DNA from: Acidovorax benzenivorans
Lineage (GTDB): Bacteria; Pseudomonadota; Gammaproteobacteria; Burkholderiales; Burkholderiaceae_C
Reading direction: 5' to 3'
DNA: 64,000 nt
NCBI RefSeq assembly: GCF_028680575.1
Contig: NZ_JAPCKI010000002.1
Coordinates: 186,001-250,000, forward strand
The notes beneath the pieces are model-generated. The model made no database searches, had not been told where the DNA came from, and saw nothing but the letters and a program-made list of their open reading frames with translations. The position numbers and the translations under genes were made by a program. Shown piece by piece: positions 1 to 8,011 of this stretch. Within the stretch, counting starts at the first letter, position 1. Each line of letters begins with the position of its first letter.

Positions 1-750
1 GCGCGCATCGTCCAGGTCCACAAAATGCGGGCCGCCCCGGCCCCATTCGTCGAGCGGCGTCCACAGGATGTTGCCGGGGTGGCAGTCGCCATGCAGGCGG
101 ATGGGAGTGGCATCTTTTAAACCAAATCGGCCCGTAGCGCCTGTACCATCTGCGCGAGTAGCTATCAAATCGAGAGCTTTGTCGCATTGGGTCTTCCAGG
201 TGGCCTGCATGTCGAGCGGAATGATCTCGTTCGTGAGCAGCCAGTCGCGCGACGCCGTGCCAAAGGTTTCCAGGTCCAGCGTCGGCCGGTGCACAAACGG
301 CTGGGCCGCGCCCACGGTGTGGATGCGGGCCAGAAAGCGGCCGATCCATTCCAGCACTTCAAAGTCGTCCAGCTCGGGCTGGCGCCCGCCGCGCCAGGGG
401 CTGACGGAGAACGCAAAACCGTCGTGCTGGTGCAAGGTGCTGCCGTTCAGCACCAGCGGGCCCACGGCGGGCACCTCGGCGGCCATCAGCTCGGCGGCAA
501 AGGTGTGTTCTTCGAGGATCTGCGCCTCGCTCCAGCGGCCGGGTCGGTAGAACTTGGCCACTACACGCTCGCCGTCTTCCAGCGTGGCCTGGTATACCCG
601 GTTTTCGTACGACGACAGGGCCATGAGGCGGCCATCGCCATACAGGCCCACGCTGGCCAGTGCGTCCAGCACCTGGTCGGGGGTGAGGCGGGCGTAGGGG
701 TGTTGGTCGCTGGCAGCGTTGGCGGCGGTATCGGGGGGCAATGGGGTCAT
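1..750 (-). CDS. srkA: Stress response kinase A (SrkA/YihE), C-terminus cut by window edge
   Basis: Protein kinase of the RdoA/SrkA family, an aminoglycoside-phosphotransferase-like fold that phosphorylates Ser/Thr proteins and protects cells under envelope and oxidative stress. Reading from the ATG at 750, 250 codons are present and the frame is still open at base 1, so roughly the last quarter is missing. Visible family signatures are an N-terminal lobe with SYENRVYQ and VAKFYRPGRW, the catalytic loop HGDCHPGNILW and the metal-binding FVDLDDAR right at the edge. Residues about 194-210, between the lobes, are encoded by a copy of the dispersed palindromic repeat (121-170), an apparent in-frame insertion just before the catalytic loop. 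The 44-bp gap to the upstream DUF2855 gene allows co-transcription. The family call is secure; whether the repeat-bearing protein is fully active is unknown. Confidence 0.9.
   Translation of the reverse strand, partial: MTPLPPDTAANAASDQHPYARLTPDQVLDALASVGLYGDGRLMALSSYENRVYQATLEDGERVVAKFYRPGRWSEAQILEEHTFAAELMAAEVPAVGPLVLNGSTLHQHDGFAFSVSPWRGGRQPELDDFEVLEWIGRFLARIHTVGAAQPFVHRPTLDLETFGTASRDWLLTNEIIPLDMQATWKTQCDKALDLIATRADGTGATGRFGLKDATPIRLHGDCHPGNILWTPLDEWGRGGPHFVDLDDAR
121..170. repeat. Dispersed palindromic repeat, copy 1 (inside srkA)
   Basis: Shares the family layout AAAT-GGCC-gTAGCGCc ... GCGCgagTAGCTATCAAAT with the other copies listed here. It is read in frame by srkA without a stop. Confidence 0.6.
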
Positions 751-794
751 GCCCCATTGTCGCTGCCCGCCCTGCCTTCAGTTGCGCGGGGCCG

Positions 795-1889
795 TCAGCC
801 CGGCAACAGCGTCGCGATATGCCCCGCGCGCGGATCACCGCTGCCCGCCAGCATGCTGGCGAACAGCGCCTGTGTGGCCTGGGGCCCCGCATAGTGTTGC
901 ACCACCAGCCAGGGCTGCGGCCCCGAAGAAACGGCGGCGCTGAACTGGTTCCAGGCCGCCACCAGGCGGTCGTTCAGGCCCTGTGCACCCCAGTCGGCGT
1001 GGCGCTTCTTGACCTGGGCAGGCGCAAAGAACATCACCGGGCGCGGGCCGGGTAACTGGCCTGCGCCGCCCAGGTCTTGCACATGGCTGGCGCCCACCGA
1101 GCAGCTGTAGGCCAGGCCCGTGAAGTGGGCGTGGATGCGCTGGCGCAGGCCCACGCTGCCTGCAAAATCGATGTAGACGCTGGGCGTGGCGCCGTCGATC
1201 TGGTCCAGTGCGTCGTAGGTGACCACGCGGCTGTAGCAGCCCAGGCTTTCGCAAAACGCCACATTGCCGGGCGAGGTGAGGCCGATGACCTCTATGCCTT
1301 CGCGTTGCGCGAGCTGGAAGGCCGTGCCGTAGGCGGTTTTGCTCGATGCGCTGGACAGCAGCATGCGCCGGGCGCCAAAGAACTGCTGGTCGGCCAGAAA
1401 GTCGTCGATGAGCCATGAGGTGATGAACAGCGGCCGCAGCAGCGCCTGCACGTCCTCGTTGTCGGCGCGGTACAGCCCGTCGGTGCTGGTGCGCAGGTAG
1501 TGGTTGTAGACCGCATGCAGGCCCGCGCGGTGGGCCGCGCCGTCACTGAAGCCCGTGGGGTTGACGCGCTGGGGCGACAGCACGGCCTGGCTGGCCATGG
1601 GCCAGTAGCCATACAGCCGCTCGCCCACCGCCACGGCCGGGTGCAGCGACTGGACCACGGTGCCAAAGCCCCACACGGGCACGATGCCCCAGCCGGCCTC
1701 GCCGGTGGGGAAGAACTGCCAGTAGTTCAGCATGTCGCCCAGCGCGGCATAGGTGATGTTGTTGGCTGTGAGGGCAAAGGACTCGACCCGCACGCGGACC
1801 TGGCCGTCGGCCAGCGGGGTGTCGTCGGTGGTCAACAGGCGGGTGGTGGCCAACTGGTCCTGGCGTACGAGAAGGGTGGTGGTGCTCAT
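795..1889 (-). CDS. DUF2855 family protein
   Basis: 364-residue protein recognised as DUF2855, a family of unknown function that resembles medium-chain dehydrogenase/reductases. An N-terminal GroES-like part contains RVRVESFALTANNITYAALGD. The second half resembles a nucleotide-binding fold, with SSASSKTAYGTAFQL and VIGLTSPGNVAFCESLG matching the region that binds NADP in quinone reductases. The zinc ligands of alcohol dehydrogenases are not evident. No signal peptide or membrane segment is visible, so it is probably cytosolic. It lies between the kinase-USP gene upstream (82-bp gap) and srkA downstream on the same strand. The substrate is unknown; an NADP-dependent oxidoreductase role is only an inference from the fold. 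Confidence 0.8.
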   Translation of the reverse strand: MSTTTLLVRQDQLATTRLLTTDDTPLADGQVRVRVESFALTANNITYAALGDMLNYWQFFPTGEAGWGIVPVWGFGTVVQSLHPAVAVGERLYGYWPMASQAVLSPQRVNPTGFSDGAAHRAGLHAVYNHYLRTSTDGLYRADNEDVQALLRPLFITSWLIDDFLADQQFFGARRMLLSSASSKTAYGTAFQLAQREGIEVIGLTSPGNVAFCESLGCYSRVVTYDALDQIDGATPSVYIDFAGSVGLRQRIHAHFTGLAYSCSVGASHVQDLGGAGQLPGPRPVMFFAPAQVKKRHADWGAQGLNDRLVAAWNQFSAAVSSGPQPWLVVQHYAGPQATQALFASMLAGSGDPRAGHIATLLPG

Positions 1890-1970
1890 GCCGCCACGCT
1901 AAACCAAAGCGGGCTCGTGCTCAAGCAGGGCGCGCCACCTGAGCGACAGGCGCGTTGCGTGCCGGAGTGC

Positions 1971-3407
1971 TCAGTCGGCCGTGGGCTGGGCCAGTTGCTC
2001 GAACGGCAGCGCCTGCTTGACCAGGATGACGGTGCAGGGCGCATCGCGTGCCACGCGCATGGGCACCGTGGCAAAAAAGCGCTGTGTCTGCAGCCCGTGC
2101 GTGGCGGCGCCGACGATCATCATGCTCACGTGGTTGCTGGCCGCATAGCGCACCAGCGCGTGGGCCACGTCGCCCGATTCGAGCACGTGGTAGCTCACGG
2201 CATGTCCGGTCAGGTCCAACCCCTGGGCCCACTGGCGCAGGCGGGCCATGTGCTGGCGGTGCAGCGTGGTTTCGCTGCGCTCGCTGTCGCTGGTGCTGCT
2301 GGCGCCGGGCGACACCACCGTCACGCAGGCCAGCCGCGCGCCGGGGCGGATGCCCAGTGAGCGCGCCACCGCCTGGCGCAGCGAATACAGCGTGGCGTCC
2401 GTCACGTCGGCATGGGGCACGGCGACCATGAGGATGGGCGTGTCTTCGATCTGCGCCGATGGCAGCGGGCTGGGGGTGTAGTGCATGCCCGCTGCACGCA
2501 GCCAGCGCTTGAAGTGTGTGCGCAGCGGGGTGCGCTCGGTGCGCTCGCCGCGTTCGGTGATAGGCACCTGCTCGGGGTGGGACAGGTCAAATGCCAAGTG
2601 GGCGGCTGAGGGGTAGCGGTGGGAGGCCTCGGCCTCCAGGCAGCGCAGGATGACCTCTTGCAGCCAAGGCGGGATGTCCGCCCGGTGTTTGCGCGGCGGC
2701 GCGGGTGTCATCCACAGGCGCTGGCGCATGCCGCCGCTGGTGGTGGGCGCGCCAAACGGCAGCTCGCCCGTGGCCAGTTCGTACAGCATCACGCCGATGG
2801 CAAAGATGTCGCTGCGCGGATCGCCGCGCACTCCCACCACCTGCTCGGGCGCGATCCACGCGGGCGAGCCCACGGCCTGGCGCATCTCCTCGGCCAGCAG
2901 GTCGGGGTAGTGGGCGTGGCACGAGAGGCCAAAGTCCAGCAACACGGCTGTGCCGTCGGCCTTGATGAGCACGTTGGCGGGTTTGAGGTCCAGGTGGCAC
3001 ACGTTCTGTTGGTGCAGGCTGTGCGCGGCGTGGGCCGTGGCCGCGCCCAGGCGGGCGATGGCGTCGATGTCGCAGCGCTCGGGCGCGTCCAGCCAATGCT
3101 GCAGCGTCTGGCCGGGGATGTATTCCATGACCAAGTAGGGCAGGCGCACCAGGTCGCCTGCCGCCACAAAACGCGGCACATGCGGGCCGCTGAGCACGGG
3201 CAGGATCTGCAGCTCGACCTCGAAGCTCACGATGTTCTCGGCCCCGTCGCCCGCCGTCATGCGCGGGATCTTCATCGCCATGGCAAAGCCGGGGCTGCGG
3301 TCTGCCTGCGCGTATTCCACGGCGTAGATGTGCGCCATGCCGCCCGCGTGGATGCAGTCCACCACGCGAAAACCGTCGATCTCGGTGCCGGGTTCGAGCA
3401 GTTTCAT
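1971..3407 (-). CDS. Ser/Thr protein kinase fused to a universal stress protein domain
   Basis: 478 residues. Residues about 10-265 form a Hanks-type kinase: a glycine-rich loop (HAGGMAHIY), the ATP lysine in AMKIP, the catalytic loop HLDLKPANVLI, DFGLS, and an activation segment ending GSPAWIAPEQ. The catalytic loop has HLD rather than HRD. Residues about 330-465 form a universal stress protein domain ending in the typical VGAATHG...APCTVILVK. Such fusions are known in proteobacteria; the USP part probably binds a nucleotide and tunes the kinase. No transmembrane helix or sensor domain is seen, so it is probably cytosolic. Its ATG overlaps the stop of the metallophosphoesterase upstream (ATGA), giving a kinase/phosphoesterase pair that may oppose each other. 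Substrates are unknown. Confidence 0.88.
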   Translation of the reverse strand: MKLLEPGTEIDGFRVVDCIHAGGMAHIYAVEYAQADRSPGFAMAMKIPRMTAGDGAENIVSFEVELQILPVLSGPHVPRFVAAGDLVRLPYLVMEYIPGQTLQHWLDAPERCDIDAIARLGAATAHAAHSLHQQNVCHLDLKPANVLIKADGTAVLLDFGLSCHAHYPDLLAEEMRQAVGSPAWIAPEQVVGVRGDPRSDIFAIGVMLYELATGELPFGAPTTSGGMRQRLWMTPAPPRKHRADIPPWLQEVILRCLEAEASHRYPSAAHLAFDLSHPEQVPITERGERTERTPLRTHFKRWLRAAGMHYTPSPLPSAQIEDTPILMVAVPHADVTDATLYSLRQAVARSLGIRPGARLACVTVVSPGASSTSDSERSETTLHRQHMARLRQWAQGLDLTGHAVSYHVLESGDVAHALVRYAASNHVSMMIVGAATHGLQTQRFFATVPMRVARDAPCTVILVKQALPFEQLAQPTAD

Positions 3408-4162
3408 TGACCATGCTCCAGCCTGTCGGCATAAAACCCGGGCAGGCCCGCCGCGCGGATGGCGGCGGCGGCGGCCAGGTGGTCATACGGCACGCGGTAG
3501 AAGGTGATCTGCCGAGCCTGGTCATCGAACAGGGCGTACATGGCGCGCGCGTCGCCGTCGCGCGGCTGGCCCACCGAGCCCACGATGCCCAGCCATTGGC
3601 GGTGCGGCGGCACGGGCACGGGCACGCCGGGCTCGGGCGCAAAGCGCATGAGCTTGGCGGTGGGGGTGAGGAAGTACAGCACCTGCTCATGCACATGGCC
3701 GCAGAACACGTAGCGGATGGCGGGGTCGATGCCCTGGGCCGCCGTCATGCTGCGCTCGGCAGAGTTGGAGTCTTCGACATAGCGCCATTGCGCAGGCATA
3801 TCGGCGCTGGCGTGGACCAGCAGCGCGCTGCTGCCCAGCCGTGCGGTGAGCGGCAGCGATTGCAAAAAGGCGATGTGGCTGTTGCCGAGCTGGTCGTGTG
3901 TCCACTGCGCGCCCAGCTCGCTGCGGTTGCGCGGGTTGGCGGGGGGGGCCAGGGCCATGGCGTCGTGGTTGCCCAGCACGCACAGGGCACCTTGCTGGGC
4001 CAGGTCCCGCACCTGCTCCACCACCGCCACGGGCTCGCCGCCGTAGCCCACCAGGTCGCCCAGCAGCGCGAACTGCTCGGCGCCCTGGGCGCGGGCGTGT
4101 TGCAGGCAGGCGGTGAGGGCCTGGCGGTTGGCGTGGATGTCGGACAGCAGGGCTATTTTCAT
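3404..4162 (-). CDS. Calcineurin-like metallophosphoesterase
   Basis: 252-residue protein with the full metallophosphoesterase motif series: SDIHAN near the N-terminus, GDLVGYG, GNHD, and the C-terminal FCGHVHEQ. These residues bind two metal ions in phosphodiesterases and phosphoprotein phosphatases of the YfcE/YvnB type. I chose the ATG at 4162 (MKIALLSDIH) because family members start there; an in-frame ATG at 4234 would add 24 unconserved residues. The stop overlaps the start of the downstream kinase-USP gene by 4 bp, so the two are translationally coupled. The coupling suggests a phosphatase role against the partner kinase's targets, but nothing in the sequence proves that; a nucleotide phosphodiesterase is the alternative. 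Confidence 0.85.
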   Translation of the reverse strand: MKIALLSDIHANRQALTACLQHARAQGAEQFALLGDLVGYGGEPVAVVEQVRDLAQQGALCVLGNHDAMALAPPANPRNRSELGAQWTHDQLGNSHIAFLQSLPLTARLGSSALLVHASADMPAQWRYVEDSNSAERSMTAAQGIDPAIRYVFCGHVHEQVLYFLTPTAKLMRFAPEPGVPVPVPPHRQWLGIVGSVGQPRDGDARAMYALFDDQARQITFYRVPYDHLAAAAAIRAAGLPGFYADRLEHGQ

Positions 4163-4240
4163 GGGGTTGTCTCCAGCCCCATCATCGCTCGTGTCGCTGA
4201 ATGCCAGCTTGCAGGCAGCAGCATCCGCACGCATTCAAAG

Positions 4241-4294
4241 CAAAATAGCTGCCAGCGCTTGTGGGTAAAGCGCTGGCAGCTATGGTTTTGATAG
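4241..4294. repeat. Dispersed palindromic repeat, copy 2 (perfect 16-bp stem)
   Basis: The best-preserved stem of the family: 16-bp arms at 4245-4260 and 4268-4283 pair perfectly around a 7-nt loop, flanked by the usual ATAGCT and TTTGATAG. It sits between DUF1304 and the metallophosphoesterase, both on the minus strand, and could reduce read-through or stabilise the upstream mRNA. Confidence 0.75.
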
Positions 4295-4295
4295 T

Positions 4296-4682
4296 TCAGA
4301 GGCTGCGCTGTGCGGCGGGCTTTTTGTCCAGCGCCAGCACCAGGCCCAGCGCAATGATCGCGGGCAGCGCCTGGCTGAAGAAGATCTTGGGCGCAGCGGT
4401 GGCGGCACCAAACACCCCGGCCACGATCACGCAGGTCAGGAAGAAGATCTTGAACACCCGGTTGCCTGTGAACAGCCCCCAGAACAGGCCGGCCGCCAGA
4501 AAACCGTTGTACAGCCCCTGGTTGGCCGCCAGCGTGGTGGTGGCGTCCGCAAACTCCTGGGTCAGGTTGAACGTCTTCATCCCCAGCGGCTTGTTCCAAA
4601 AGAACATTTCGAGCACGAGGATGTACGCATGCTCGATGGCCACCAGGGCCACCGCGATGCGGGGAAGCAACTGGCGGCCCAT
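4296..4682 (-). CDS. DUF1304 family small membrane protein
   Basis: 128-residue hydrophobic protein matching DUF1304, a family of about 120-residue inner-membrane proteins with four predicted helices and no known function. Recognisable family features are AIEHAYILVLEMFFWNKP in the first helix and loop, NQGLYNGFLAAGL in the second, and a terminal helix ending in charged residues. It starts 3 bp after the stop of ohr, on the same strand, so it is very probably in the ohr operon; an association with peroxide defence is inferred from position only. A strong palindromic repeat follows its stop and probably ends the transcript. Confidence 0.82.
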   Translation of the reverse strand: MGRQLLPRIAVALVAIEHAYILVLEMFFWNKPLGMKTFNLTQEFADATTTLAANQGLYNGFLAAGLFWGLFTGNRVFKIFFLTCVIVAGVFGAATAAPKIFFSQALPAIIALGLVLALDKKPAAQRSL

Positions 4683-4685
4683 GGC

Positions 4686-5102
4686 TTACACCAGCGTGAT
4701 GGTCACGTCGATGTTGCCGCGCGTGGCGTTGGAGTAGGGGCAGACCTGGTGGGCTGCGTCCACCAGCTTCTGCGCCGTTTCCTTGTCCAGGCCGGGCAGG
4801 CTGATGTTCAGGCGCGCGGCGATGCCGTAGGCGTTCGGGATGGGCCCCAGGTCCACTTCGGCGTCGATGGACACGTCTTGTGGCACGGGGATGCCGATCT
4901 TGCCGCCCACAGCCTTCATGGCGCCGATAAAGCAGGCTGCGTAGCCGGAGGCAAACAGCTGCTCGGGGTTGGTGCCGGTGCCGGAGGTGCCGGGCGAGGA
5001 CAGCTTGACTTCCAGGCGGCCGTCATCGGTCTTGGCGGCGCCATCGCGGCCACCGGTCACGTGCGACTTGGCGGTGTACAGGACTTTTTCGAGTGTGGTC
5101 AT
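4686..5102 (-). CDS. ohr: Organic hydroperoxide resistance protein Ohr
   Basis: 138-residue OsmC/Ohr-fold thiol peroxidase that reduces organic hydroperoxides using lipoylated proteins or small thiols. Both catalytic cysteines are present, in [11 protein letters not shown] and in [14 protein letters not shown], the latter being the Ohr-specific signature. The start at 5102 ([12 protein letters not shown]) matches the family; an upstream ATG would add nine residues. The ohrR regulator lies 72 bp upstream in the same orientation, the usual arrangement, and DUF1304 follows immediately. Expression is expected to be induced when OhrR is oxidised. Confidence 0.95.
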   Translation of the reverse strand: MTTLEKVLYTAKSHVTGGRDGAAKTDDGRLEVKLSSPGTSGTGTNPEQLFASGYAACFIGAMKAVGGKIGIPVPQDVSIDAEVDLGPIPNAYGIAARLNISLPGLDKETAQKLVDAAHQVCPYSNATRGNIDVTITLV

Positions 5103-5174
5103 GGTGTCTTCCTTGCGGTTGTTGCCCACTGGCGGGCGGTGGAGGGAATCGGTTTTTGTGTTGTCTGCAGGCCG

Positions 5175-5639
5175 TCAGCGTTGCTGGCTGAGCCGGTCCC
5201 GCAGCTGCTTGAGTTCGGTGGTCAGGGCCGTCAGTTCGGCTATCGAGCACTGGCTGCTTTGCAGCACACATTGCGGGATGGCCTCGGCCTGGGTGCGCAG
5301 TGTGCGGCCCTCAGCGGTGAGGGTGATGCGCACACGGCGCTCGTCCTGCACATCGCGCAGCCGGGCAATGTGGCCCTGCACCTCCAGGCGCTTGAGCAGC
5401 GGCGTGAGCGTGCCGGAGTCGAGGAACAGGCGCTCGCCCAGCTCGGACACCGTGACGCCGTCCTGCTCCCACAACACCAGCATCACGAGGTACTGCGGGT
5501 AGGTCAGGCCGATGCGGTCGAGCAGCGGCTTGTACAGCTTGGTCATCGCCAGCGATGCGGAATACAGCGCGAAGCAGACCTGGTTGTCCAGCCGCAGGGC
5601 GGCGGGGCTGGGGGTGTGGGGCGTGCTGTGGCTGGGCAT
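5175..5639 (-). CDS. ohrR: MarR-family organic peroxide sensor OhrR
   Basis: 154-residue winged-helix repressor of the MarR family. The redox-sensing cysteine lies near residue 22 in the conserved context [15 protein letters not shown], which marks the OhrR branch. Further cysteines near the C-terminus ([11 protein letters not shown]) could form the disulfide seen in two-Cys OhrR. The recognition region has [16 protein letters not shown] and the wing [10 protein letters not shown]. It precedes ohr on the same strand. An AT-rich stretch with AATTG-type inverted repeats (5656-5685) just upstream of the ATG is a likely self-operator. Confidence 0.93.
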   Translation of the reverse strand: MPSHSTPHTPSPAALRLDNQVCFALYSASLAMTKLYKPLLDRIGLTYPQYLVMLVLWEQDGVTVSELGERLFLDSGTLTPLLKRLEVQGHIARLRDVQDERRVRITLTAEGRTLRTQAEAIPQCVLQSSQCSIAELTALTTELKQLRDRLSQQR

Positions 5640-5655
5640 GGGGTGAATTGTGGAT

Positions 5656-5685
5656 GTAAATTAAATTGTGTGCAATTGAATTGTG
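5656..5685 (-). promoter_or_regulatory. Candidate OhrR operator/promoter upstream of ohrR
   Basis: An AT-rich patch in otherwise GC-rich DNA holds overlapping AAATTG/CAATT inverted half-sites 17-46 bp ahead of the ohrR start. Known OhrR operators in Xanthomonas and Bacillus are built from ACAATT/AATTGT half-sites, so the match is plausible but not exact. Confidence 0.45.
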
Positions 5686-5810
5686 AAAAACTTTGTTAAT
5701 GCGTGGGATTGGAGCGATGGGCGGGCAGTGCTGCGCCATCGGTGCTACACGGGGGCGCAGCGCAAGCGTGCTCGGAAGGACGCCGCTCCTGCTGCTTGGT
5801 AGGTTTGCTA

Positions 5811-5870
5811 TAGATATATGAGCTGCTGGCGCATATGGGGCATGCGCTAGCGGCTGTTTTTGCTCAAAAT
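5811..5870. repeat. Dispersed palindromic repeat, copy 3
   Basis: Divergent copy between ohrR and the crotonase gene, with GAGCTGCTGGCGCATA ... TGCGCTAGCGGCTG forming the stem. The surrounding 255-bp gap (5640-5894) otherwise holds only the ohrR operator candidate. Confidence 0.5.
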
Positions 5871-5894
5871 GCGGTGGCAATGACTGCCACGTCC

Positions 5895-6713
5895 TCACCG
5901 CCCGCTGAACTGTGCGGGCCGGCGCTCGACAAACGCGCGCACGCCTTCGGCCGCGTCCTCGCTGTTGGCCAGCGCTTTCTGCACCGGGATGAAGTCCGCC
6001 ACCGCCGCCGCCTGGCCCTGCTCGATGGCCTTGAGCACATTCAGGCGCGTGGCGACCACCGCGCGCGGCGCCTGGGCGGCAATGCGCTGGGCAATGGCCA
6101 GGGCTTCGTCCAGTTCCTGGCCCGCAGGCACCACTTTTTGCACAAAGTTCAGCCGGTACGCCTCGGCGCTGCCGAACTCGTCGGCCGTCAGCAGGTGCAG
6201 CAGCGCATTGCCCGTGCCCGCGCGCTCGGCCATGCGCAGCGTGGCGCCGCCGGTGGCCATGATGCCGCGCTGTACCTCCATCTGCGAAAAGCGGCAGTTG
6301 TCGGCCGCCACCACGATGTCGGCACCCAGCATCAGTTCGATGCCCACGGTAAAGCAAATGCCCTTCACCGCTACCACCATCGGCTTGGTGCGGCGGCGGT
6401 AGCCAGGCAGGCCGTAGTCATGTGGCTCCACCAGGCCTTCGGGGACGGCCTTCTCGCCGCGCTGCATGTAGGCACTCACTGCAGGCAGGTCCAGCCCGGC
6501 CGTGAAATGGTCACCCATGGCGTGCAGCACGCCCGCGCGCAGGTCGGGGTCGTCATCAAGGCGGGTGTAGGCCTCGGCCAACTGGCGGAACATGGGGGGC
6601 GTCCAGCCGTTGCGCTTGGCCGGGCGGTTGATGCCGATCAGCAGCACGTGGCCGAGCACCAGGGTGTCAATGCAGCCCTCGGGCGGGGGCGTGTTGGACG
6701 TGAAGGTGGGCAT
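5895..6713 (-). CDS. Enoyl-CoA hydratase/isomerase family protein (crotonase)
   Basis: 272-residue crotonase-fold protein. The N-terminal strand has INRPAKRNGWTPPMF (family NRP.k.NA). The CoA-binding and first oxyanion-hole segment reads GDHFTAGLDL, and the second oxyanion-hole segment is VKGICFTVGIELMLGADIVVAAD. The glutamates expected for the hydratase reaction are not obvious: the second segment continues MEVQRGIMATGGAT, where hydratases usually have a Glu-bearing PE.G motif. An isomerase or other acyl-CoA activity is therefore possible. It is transcribed in the same direction as, and downstream of, a 3-hydroxyacyl-CoA dehydrogenase, consistent with fatty or aromatic acid catabolism. The exact substrate cannot be assigned. 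Confidence 0.85.
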   Translation of the reverse strand: MPTFTSNTPPPEGCIDTLVLGHVLLIGINRPAKRNGWTPPMFRQLAEAYTRLDDDPDLRAGVLHAMGDHFTAGLDLPAVSAYMQRGEKAVPEGLVEPHDYGLPGYRRRTKPMVVAVKGICFTVGIELMLGADIVVAADNCRFSQMEVQRGIMATGGATLRMAERAGTGNALLHLLTADEFGSAEAYRLNFVQKVVPAGQELDEALAIAQRIAAQAPRAVVATRLNVLKAIEQGQAAAVADFIPVQKALANSEDAAEGVRAFVERRPAQFSGR

Positions 6714-6839
6714 GGTGTTGTGTCTCCTTGCCCATGATTGAAAACGTATTCAGTCGTGCACTCCGTCTCAAGCGGGACAGCACATGCGCGCAGGTCTTCC
6801 ATGCGTCGGCGGCCTCAACCACCGACGCAGCGCCCTGCC

Positions 6840-6919
6840 AGTGCCCCCGCGCAAGGGCCGCCCCGCCGCGCTGGGGGCGTCCCCTCGGGGGGAAGGCGCG
6901 AAGCGCCTCAGGGGGGTCA
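6840..6919. repeat. GC-rich dispersed element B, copy 1
   Basis: Read on the minus strand it runs CCCCCTGAGGCGCTTCGCGCC, then a C/G-rich stem, then GCGCGGCGG and GGCCCTTGCG. The same order of blocks occurs at 19241-19347. The GGCGC-TTCG-GCGCC hairpin overlaps the end of the hydroxyacyl-CoA dehydrogenase gene region, so it may act as that gene's terminator. Confidence 0.65.
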
Positions 6920-7765
6920 ATAGCTATACACGCCCTGGCCCGTCTTGCGGCCCAGGCGGCCTGCGGCCACCATTTCTTTCAGCAGCGGGCAGGGGCGGTA
7001 CTTGCTGTCGCCAAACTCGGTCAGGTACACGTCCATCACGGCCAGGCACACATCCAGGCCGATCATGTCGGCCAGTGCCAGCGGGCCAATGGGCTGGTTG
7101 CAGCCCAGCTTCATGCCGGCGTCGATGTCCTCGGGTGTGGCCAGGCCTTCGGCCAGCACGAAGAAGGCCTCGTTGATCATGGGCACCAGGATGCGGTTGA
7201 CCACAAAGCCGGGCGCGTTCTTCACGGTGATGGGGCTCTTGCCCAGCGCCTCGGCCAGGGCCTTCACGGCGTCGTGTGTGGCGTCGCTGGTCTGCAGGCC
7301 GCGGATGATCTCCACCAGCGCCATCATGGGCACGGGGTTGAAGAAGTGCATGCCGATAAAGCGGTCGGCGCGGCTGGTGGCGGCGGCCAGCTTGGTGATG
7401 GAGATGGACGAGGTGTTCGATGCGATCAGCACCTCGGGTGCCACCAGCGCATCCACCTGCTTCAAGATCTTGAGCTTGAGTTCGTAGTTTTCGGTGGCGG
7501 CCTCGATCACGAGCTGCGCGGCCTTCAGGTCGTCGTAGCTGGTGGAGGTCTTGATGCGCGCCAAGGCGGCGTCCTTGTCGGCGGCGCTGATCTTTTCCTT
7601 CTTGATCAGGCGGTCCAGGCTGCCAGCCACGGTGGCCAGGCCTTTTTGCACTGCAGCATCCGAGATATCGACCATCACCACGTTGATGCCCGACACCGCG
7701 CACGCCTGCGCAATGCCGTTGCCCATGGTGCCTGCGCCGATGATGCCTACGGTCTGAATCGTCAT
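6917..7765 (-). CDS. hbd: 3-hydroxybutyryl-CoA dehydrogenase
   Basis: 282-residue NAD-dependent 3-hydroxyacyl-CoA dehydrogenase of the short PaaH/Hbd type. The Rossmann motif GIIGAGTMGNGIAQ is at residues 7-20, followed by NVVMVDISD with the acidic residue that favours NAD. SNTSSISITKLA and the catalytic region IGMHFFNPVPMMALVEI are conserved, and the C-terminal domain holds KNAPGFVVNRIL. Length is normal for the family. I chose the ATG at 7765 (MTIQTVGIIGAG); the in-frame ATG at 7801 adds 12 unconserved residues. It probably oxidises 3-hydroxybutyryl-CoA or another short 3-hydroxyacyl-CoA. A palindrome upstream (7819-7839) is a candidate operator. Confidence 0.92.
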   Translation of the reverse strand: MTIQTVGIIGAGTMGNGIAQACAVSGINVVMVDISDAAVQKGLATVAGSLDRLIKKEKISAADKDAALARIKTSTSYDDLKAAQLVIEAATENYELKLKILKQVDALVAPEVLIASNTSSISITKLAAATSRADRFIGMHFFNPVPMMALVEIIRGLQTSDATHDAVKALAEALGKSPITVKNAPGFVVNRILVPMINEAFFVLAEGLATPEDIDAGMKLGCNQPIGPLALADMIGLDVCLAVMDVYLTEFGDSKYRPCPLLKEMVAAGRLGRKTGQGVYSY

Positions 7766-7818
7766 ATAGAGAGCCCTCTTCAAAGTGAAACGAATGGGCA
7801 AGATGGTAAAGCGAATCG

Positions 7819-7839
7819 CACGACCGTTCGGTTATCGTG
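7819..7839. promoter_or_regulatory. 21-bp palindrome upstream of hbd (candidate TetR-type operator)
   Basis: CACGA and TCGTG arms flank an inner ACCG-TT-CGGT inverted repeat, a nested symmetry typical of TetR-family operators near acyl-CoA genes. It sits 54 bp ahead of the hbd start and 173 bp ahead of the divergent GMC gene. No regulator gene is adjacent, so its binder is unknown. Confidence 0.4.
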
Positions 7840-8011
7840 GCCCAGCGCGGCTCACAAGACTCTTCGGGCGCCATTGCTGCGCCCTGTCTTACGACCCGTA
7901 CGACCTGCGGCATTGCGCCGGGCCAGAACCGCCTGGCTCAGTTGTGTGAGCCGCTCTCTTTACTCGACATAACCAACCCGCCACACAGCATGGCGGAGGA
8001 GACAGGACAAC

